DNA from: Actinomycetota bacterium
Lineage (GTDB): Bacteria; Actinomycetota; Actinomycetes; Streptosporangiales; Streptosporangiaceae
Direction: 5' to 3'
DNA length: 9,343 bases
NCBI GenBank assembly: GCA_003168295.1
Contig: PMST01000157.1
Location: 1-9,343, forward strand
In this document: piece by piece, positions 7,036 through 9,343 of the stretch
How positions within the stretch are numbered: the stretch's first letter is position 1
Layout of the letters: each line of letters begins with the position of its first letter
Notes under the pieces: model-generated
The model's input: only the letters and a program-made list of their open reading frames with translations
The model's database searches: none
What the model was told of the DNA's origin: nothing
Made by a program: the position numbers and the translations under genes

Positions 7036-7149
7036 GCCACCGACGCTAGGCGCGGGCCACGTCCAGCGGCAGAGACCGGCCACGCCTGGGACTAGCGGTA
7101 CCACCTTGAACGCTGCGACAAGGCGCGAGCAGGAGCGACACTAGGGGAC
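7036..7149. promoter_or_regulatory. Shared upstream region of the divergent SDR and regulator remnants
   Basis: These 114 bases lie between the two divergent start codons and would have held both promoters and the regulator's binding site. A GGTACC palindrome at 7097-7102 sits in CGGTACCACCTTGAAC, and TTGAAC is a possible plus-strand -35, but no -10 at proper spacing is convincing. The start at 7150 is preceded by AGGGGA. Confidence 0.35.
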
Positions 7150-7365
7150 ATGACCACGACCCGCCGCGACCCGGCCGAGGTCGAGGCGCGCGGACCGATG
7201 CTCAAGCACGTCAGCCACCCGCTGGCCGGCCCCCTGGAGTTCGAGTGCCAGGTCCTGCATATCGCGGCCACCGGCCAGCGCCTCATCGCCTACTGCGCCG
7301 CTCCCGGCTCGGCCACCGCGATCGCCTTCAAGGACCTGGCCGCCCGCGTCCCGCTGTCCGCCTGA
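7150..7365 (+). pseudogene. C-terminal remnant of an MmyB-type transcriptional regulator
   Basis: This 71-codon frame resembles the end of the MmyB-like ligand-binding domain: LKHVSHPLAGPLEFE, then GQRLIAYCAAPGS, then an Ala/Leu helix. In full-length proteins of about 270-290 residues this corresponds to the conserved HP-VG-L pattern and the (Y)TAEPGSPS stretch. The N-terminal Xre-type helix-turn-helix and most of the ligand domain are absent. The first residues (MTTTRRDPAE) could be the original N terminus joined to the C terminus by an internal deletion, mirroring the neighbouring SDR remnant. It has a start codon and an AGGGGA ahead, so a small protein may still be made, but it could not bind DNA as the parent did. 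The family call rests on pattern memory and on the divergent SDR, the usual neighbour. A free-standing small protein is the alternative. Confidence 0.68.
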
Positions 7366-7559
7366 ACCAGCCCTAAAGGTGTACACCACGGGCCTGCGAA
7401 AGGTTGACCGGGAAGAGGCACCAGTGCCCGTTCGGTAAAAACAGGCGGCGGAAGCGGAACCGTGGGGCACATATGACGCGGCCCCGGTGTTATTCAAGTG
7501 CGGTGTCGCGTACCACGTGGCACCATCGGGGGACGAGTAAGCATCAATGTCGGAGGACA
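7366..7559 (+). promoter_or_regulatory. Upstream region and leader of hflX
   Basis: These 194 bases carry no gene I recognise. The hflX frame stays open back to a TTG at 7404, but the 52 extra residues are Arg/His/Cys-rich and unlike HflX. Visible sites are the perfect palindrome GGTGTACACC (7378-7387), TTGACC (7404-7409) without a -10 at normal spacing, an inverted repeat GGCAC/GTGCC (7417-7428), and CCACGTGG (7513-7520 or so). I could not settle the promoter. Confidence 0.45.
7378..7387. promoter_or_regulatory. Perfect 10-bp palindrome GGTGTACACC
   Basis: An exact palindrome lies just after the MmyB remnant and about 170 bp ahead of hflX. Its size and symmetry would fit a dimeric repressor operator (GntR-like sites often read this way), but no regulator can be assigned and chance is possible. 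Confidence 0.25.
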
Positions 7560-7576
7560 ATGAGCACAGTCTTTGA
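7547..7576 (+). other. Possible nine-codon ORF overlapping the hflX start
   Basis: ATG at 7547 opens a nine-codon frame (MSEDNEHSL) that ends in TGA at 7574-7576, in a different frame from hflX. The hflX ribosome binding site and start codon both lie inside it, so ribosomes using it would pass over the hflX start. A GGGGGA stands about eleven bases ahead. Whether it is translated cannot be told. Confidence 0.25.
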
Positions 7577-8978
7577 CGACCAGCACGACCAGCACGACCT
7601 GAGCGACATGGACCTGGAGGACCGGCACGCGCTGCGGCGGGTGGCGGGGCTGTCCACCGAACTGCAGGACGTCAGCGAGGTCGAGTACCGCGCGCTGCGG
7701 CTCGAGCGGGTCGTGCTAATCGGGGTCTGGACCGAAGGCAGCCTGGCCAGCGCGGAGAATTCGATGCGCGAGCTAAACCGGCTGGCGGAGACGGCGGGTT
7801 CAGAAGTGCTCGACGGTCTCATCCAGCGACGCAGCCATATCGACGCGGCCACCTACGTGGGCTCGGGCAAGGCCCACGAGCTGGCCGGCATCGTGGCCTC
7901 GACCGGTGCCGACACCGTGATCTGCGACGGCGAACTGACCCCGAGCCAGCTGCGGCGGCTGGAAGGCATCGTGCAGGTCAAGGTCATCGACAGGACCGCG
8001 CTGATCCTGGATATCTTCGCTCAGCACGCCCGCAGCCGCGAGGGCAAGGCCCAGGTGGAGCTGGCCCAGCTGCAGTACATGCTGCCCCGGCTCCGCGGCT
8101 GGGGCGAGTCGCTGTCCCGGCAGGCAGGCGGCCGGGTGGCGGGCGGAGGCGGGATCGGAACCCGCGGCCCTGGCGAGACCAAGCTGGAGACCGACCGGCG
8201 GCGGCTGCGGGCGCGCATCGGCAAGCTGAAGCGGGAAATCTCGGGCATGTCGACCGGCCGGAAGGTGCAGCACGCGCAGCGCCGGCGTCACGAGGTGCCG
8301 TCGGTGGTCATCGCCGGTTATACCAACGCGGGCAAGTCCAGCCTGCTGAACGCGCTCACCGGAGCCGGGGTGCTGGTGGAGGACGCCCTGTTCGCCACGC
8401 TCGACCCGGCGGTCCGCCGGGCCCAGTCGCCGTCCGGGCGCGATTTCACCCTCACCGACACCGTCGGATTCGTCCGCCACCTGCCGCACCAGCTGGTCGA
8501 GGCGTTCCGGTCCACGTTGGAGGAATCGGCCGACGCGGACCTGATCCTGCACGTGGTGGACGGGGCCGATCCGGAGCCCGAGGCGCAGATCGCCGCGGTC
8601 CGCGGCGTGCTCGCCGAAATCGGCGCGGCCAAGGTGCCAGAGCTGGTCGTGGTCAACAAGATCGACTCGGCCGATCCCGTCGTGCTGCAGGGGCTGCGGG
8701 CCCGCGAGCCGGGCAGCCTGTCCGTCTCGGCGAAGACGGGCGCCGGCATTCCGGCCCTGCGGGACGCGATCGAGGCCGCGCTGCCCCGGCTTGACGTGCA
8801 GGTCAAGGTGGTCGTGCCGTACAGCCGCGGTGACCTGCTGGCACGCGCCCACGCCGAGGGTGAGGTGGTGACCGCCGAGCACACGCCGGACGGTACCCTG
8901 CTGCAGGCGCGGGTCCTGCCCGGTCTGGCCGCATCGCTGGAAGCGGCGGCCCTGGCCGCGGTTGCCCCGGCGCCGTAA
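7560..8978 (+). CDS. hflX: GTPase HflX (ribosome-splitting / rescue factor)
   Basis: HflX is a GTPase that binds the 50S subunit and splits or rescues stalled 70S ribosomes, notably under heat or antibiotic stress. The 472-residue product has the N-terminal HflX domain (about 40-190, with GLIQRR, YVGSGKA and CDGELTPSQLRRLE), the family glycine-rich linker GGGGIGTRGPGETKLETD at 195-212, a helical segment, and a complete G domain: G1 GYTNAGKSS 253-261, G2 Thr280 in FATLDP, G3 DTVGF 300-304, G4 NKID 366-369, G5 SVSAK 388-392. The C-terminal HflX domain follows to the end. The start at 7560 was chosen because similarity begins soon after it and GGAGG precedes it, though at only three bases, an unusually tight spacing. 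The first residues include a DQHDQHD repeat. It looks intact and monocistronic, with a terminator-like element directly behind. Confidence 0.97.
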   Translation: MSTVFDDQHDQHDLSDMDLEDRHALRRVAGLSTELQDVSEVEYRALRLERVVLIGVWTEGSLASAENSMRELNRLAETAGSEVLDGLIQRRSHIDAATYVGSGKAHELAGIVASTGADTVICDGELTPSQLRRLEGIVQVKVIDRTALILDIFAQHARSREGKAQVELAQLQYMLPRLRGWGESLSRQAGGRVAGGGGIGTRGPGETKLETDRRRLRARIGKLKREISGMSTGRKVQHAQRRRHEVPSVVIAGYTNAGKSSLLNALTGAGVLVEDALFATLDPAVRRAQSPSGRDFTLTDTVGFVRHLPHQLVEAFRSTLEESADADLILHVVDGADPEPEAQIAAVRGVLAEIGAAKVPELVVVNKIDSADPVVLQGLRAREPGSLSVSAKTGAGIPALRDAIEAALPRLDVQVKVVVPYSRGDLLARAHAEGEVVTAEHTPDGTLLQARVLPGLAASLEAAALAAVAPAP

Positions 8979-9052
8979 AGCGACCCCCGCCTTCGGGGCT
9001 AGACGATAGTGTCTATCAACTCGTGATAGTGGTCACGTTGGTCGCTCTTTTT
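8979..9052 (+). terminator. Folded 3' element and probable terminator of hflX
   Basis: The base after the hflX stop begins AGCGACC (8979-8985), which pairs perfectly with GGTCGCT (9040-9046), followed at once by C and five T (9048-9052). Enclosed are a CCCCG/CGGGG hairpin with a four-base loop (8985-8998) and a CTATCA/TGATAG hairpin (9013-9018 with 9024-9029). The second competes with a TAGAC/GTCTA hairpin (9000-9004 with 9011-9015). GATAGTG occurs twice, 20 bases apart. The whole is a branched stem closing on a T-run, larger than a simple terminator. Confidence 0.65.
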
Positions 9053-9343
9053 CGTTCCGACTAAGGGCGGCTAACCGCGCAAGCCGATATGGTTCGGCAT
9101 TTTGCCCAAAGGCTTGTCTGCGGTGGTTGTGGTGCAATACCGTGTCTTGATCGATACGTTTGTTGCCGCACCCGCCCGGCACTGATCTCTGGCGTGGTGC
9201 GCAGCGTAGCTAGTTCAGTGCAGGCCGGTTCCCGGTGTGCACGTGTCATAGCAGGTGACGGTTCATGGCGGGTGGGGTGGCCAGTCCCTGGGGGCTCATG
9301 GGTGAGCGCCAGTGACAGTTCGCTTGCTGACCAATATCGGCCG
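9053..9343. other. Noncoding region after hflX to the window end
   Basis: I see no gene here. The longest minus-strand frame (62 codons) is low-complexity in appearance and has no family features, and a plus-strand ATG at 9264 stops after 16 codons. Two small hairpins, GCGG/CCGC (9067-9078) and GCCGA/TCGGC (9083-9098, followed by ATTTT), could be further terminator signals. Near the edge, GTGACA (9312-9317) and TATCGG (9335-9340) are 17 bases apart and could be a weak promoter for a gene beyond the window. No tRNA-like fold was found. Confidence 0.5.
9083..9103 (+). terminator. Weak hairpin with following T-run
   Basis: GCCGA (9083-9087) pairs with TCGGC (9094-9098) around a six-base loop and is followed by ATTTT. 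It lies about 30 bases behind the larger hflX terminator element and may act as a back-up. The stem is short, so confidence is low. Confidence 0.35.

Noticed and set aside
7404..7559. 52-residue N-terminal extension of HflX from a TTG
   Set aside because: The sequence is Arg/His/Cys-rich and unlike HflX, and GGAGG directly before 7560 marks the start there.
7800..8882. 360-codon minus-strand open frame inside hflX
   Set aside because: Antisense shadow of hflX with no recognisable domain.
9053..9343. Possible tRNA or small gene after hflX
   Set aside because: No cloverleaf or CCA-end pattern, and frames are short without ribosome binding sites.

Overview
The window is GC-rich throughout (about 70% by eye, third codon positions almost all G or C). 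Its genes are typical of an actinomycete: a malate synthase A, a HelD-type RNA polymerase motor, a patatin-like lipase, an MmyB-type regulator/SDR pair and HflX. I place it in the Actinomycetota and cannot name a lower rank. Most of it reads as chromosomal core or ordinary accessory sequence. I see no transposase, phage gene, CRISPR array or tRNA.

Layout. Positions 1-2804 hold a minus-strand pair: malate synthase A (aceB) and, 69 bp behind it, an FAD-dependent glycolate oxidase subunit (glcD) cut by the window edge inside its HAGDGN motif. Together they would turn glycolate into glyoxylate and condense it with acetyl-CoA to malate. A 335-bp AT-richer gap separates them from a plus-strand pair at 3140-6432: a HelD-like helicase/RNA polymerase-recycling ATPase and a patatin-like phospholipase. 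The junction of that pair carries an exact-length 25-bp tandem duplication that affects which start codon is in frame.

Positions 6433-7365 look eroded. After a probable terminator come an AT-rich patch with a TATAAA box, a pair of roughly 30-bp direct repeats with dyad symmetry, and two remnants facing away from each other: an SDR oxidoreductase that has lost about 160 internal codons and carries a further frameshift, and the C-terminal end of an MmyB-type regulator without its DNA-binding half. Such regulators commonly sit divergent to SDR genes in actinomycetes, so I read this as one decayed regulator/target pair.

Positions 7560-8978 encode the ribosome-associated GTPase HflX, apparently complete. 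It is followed by a folded 3' element ending in a T-run, and then about 290 bp with no recognisable gene. I did not find a convincing new defence or mobile system. The points most worth following are the duplicated helD/patatin junction, the double decay of the regulator/SDR pair, the repeat cluster at 6494-6631 and the folded element behind hflX.
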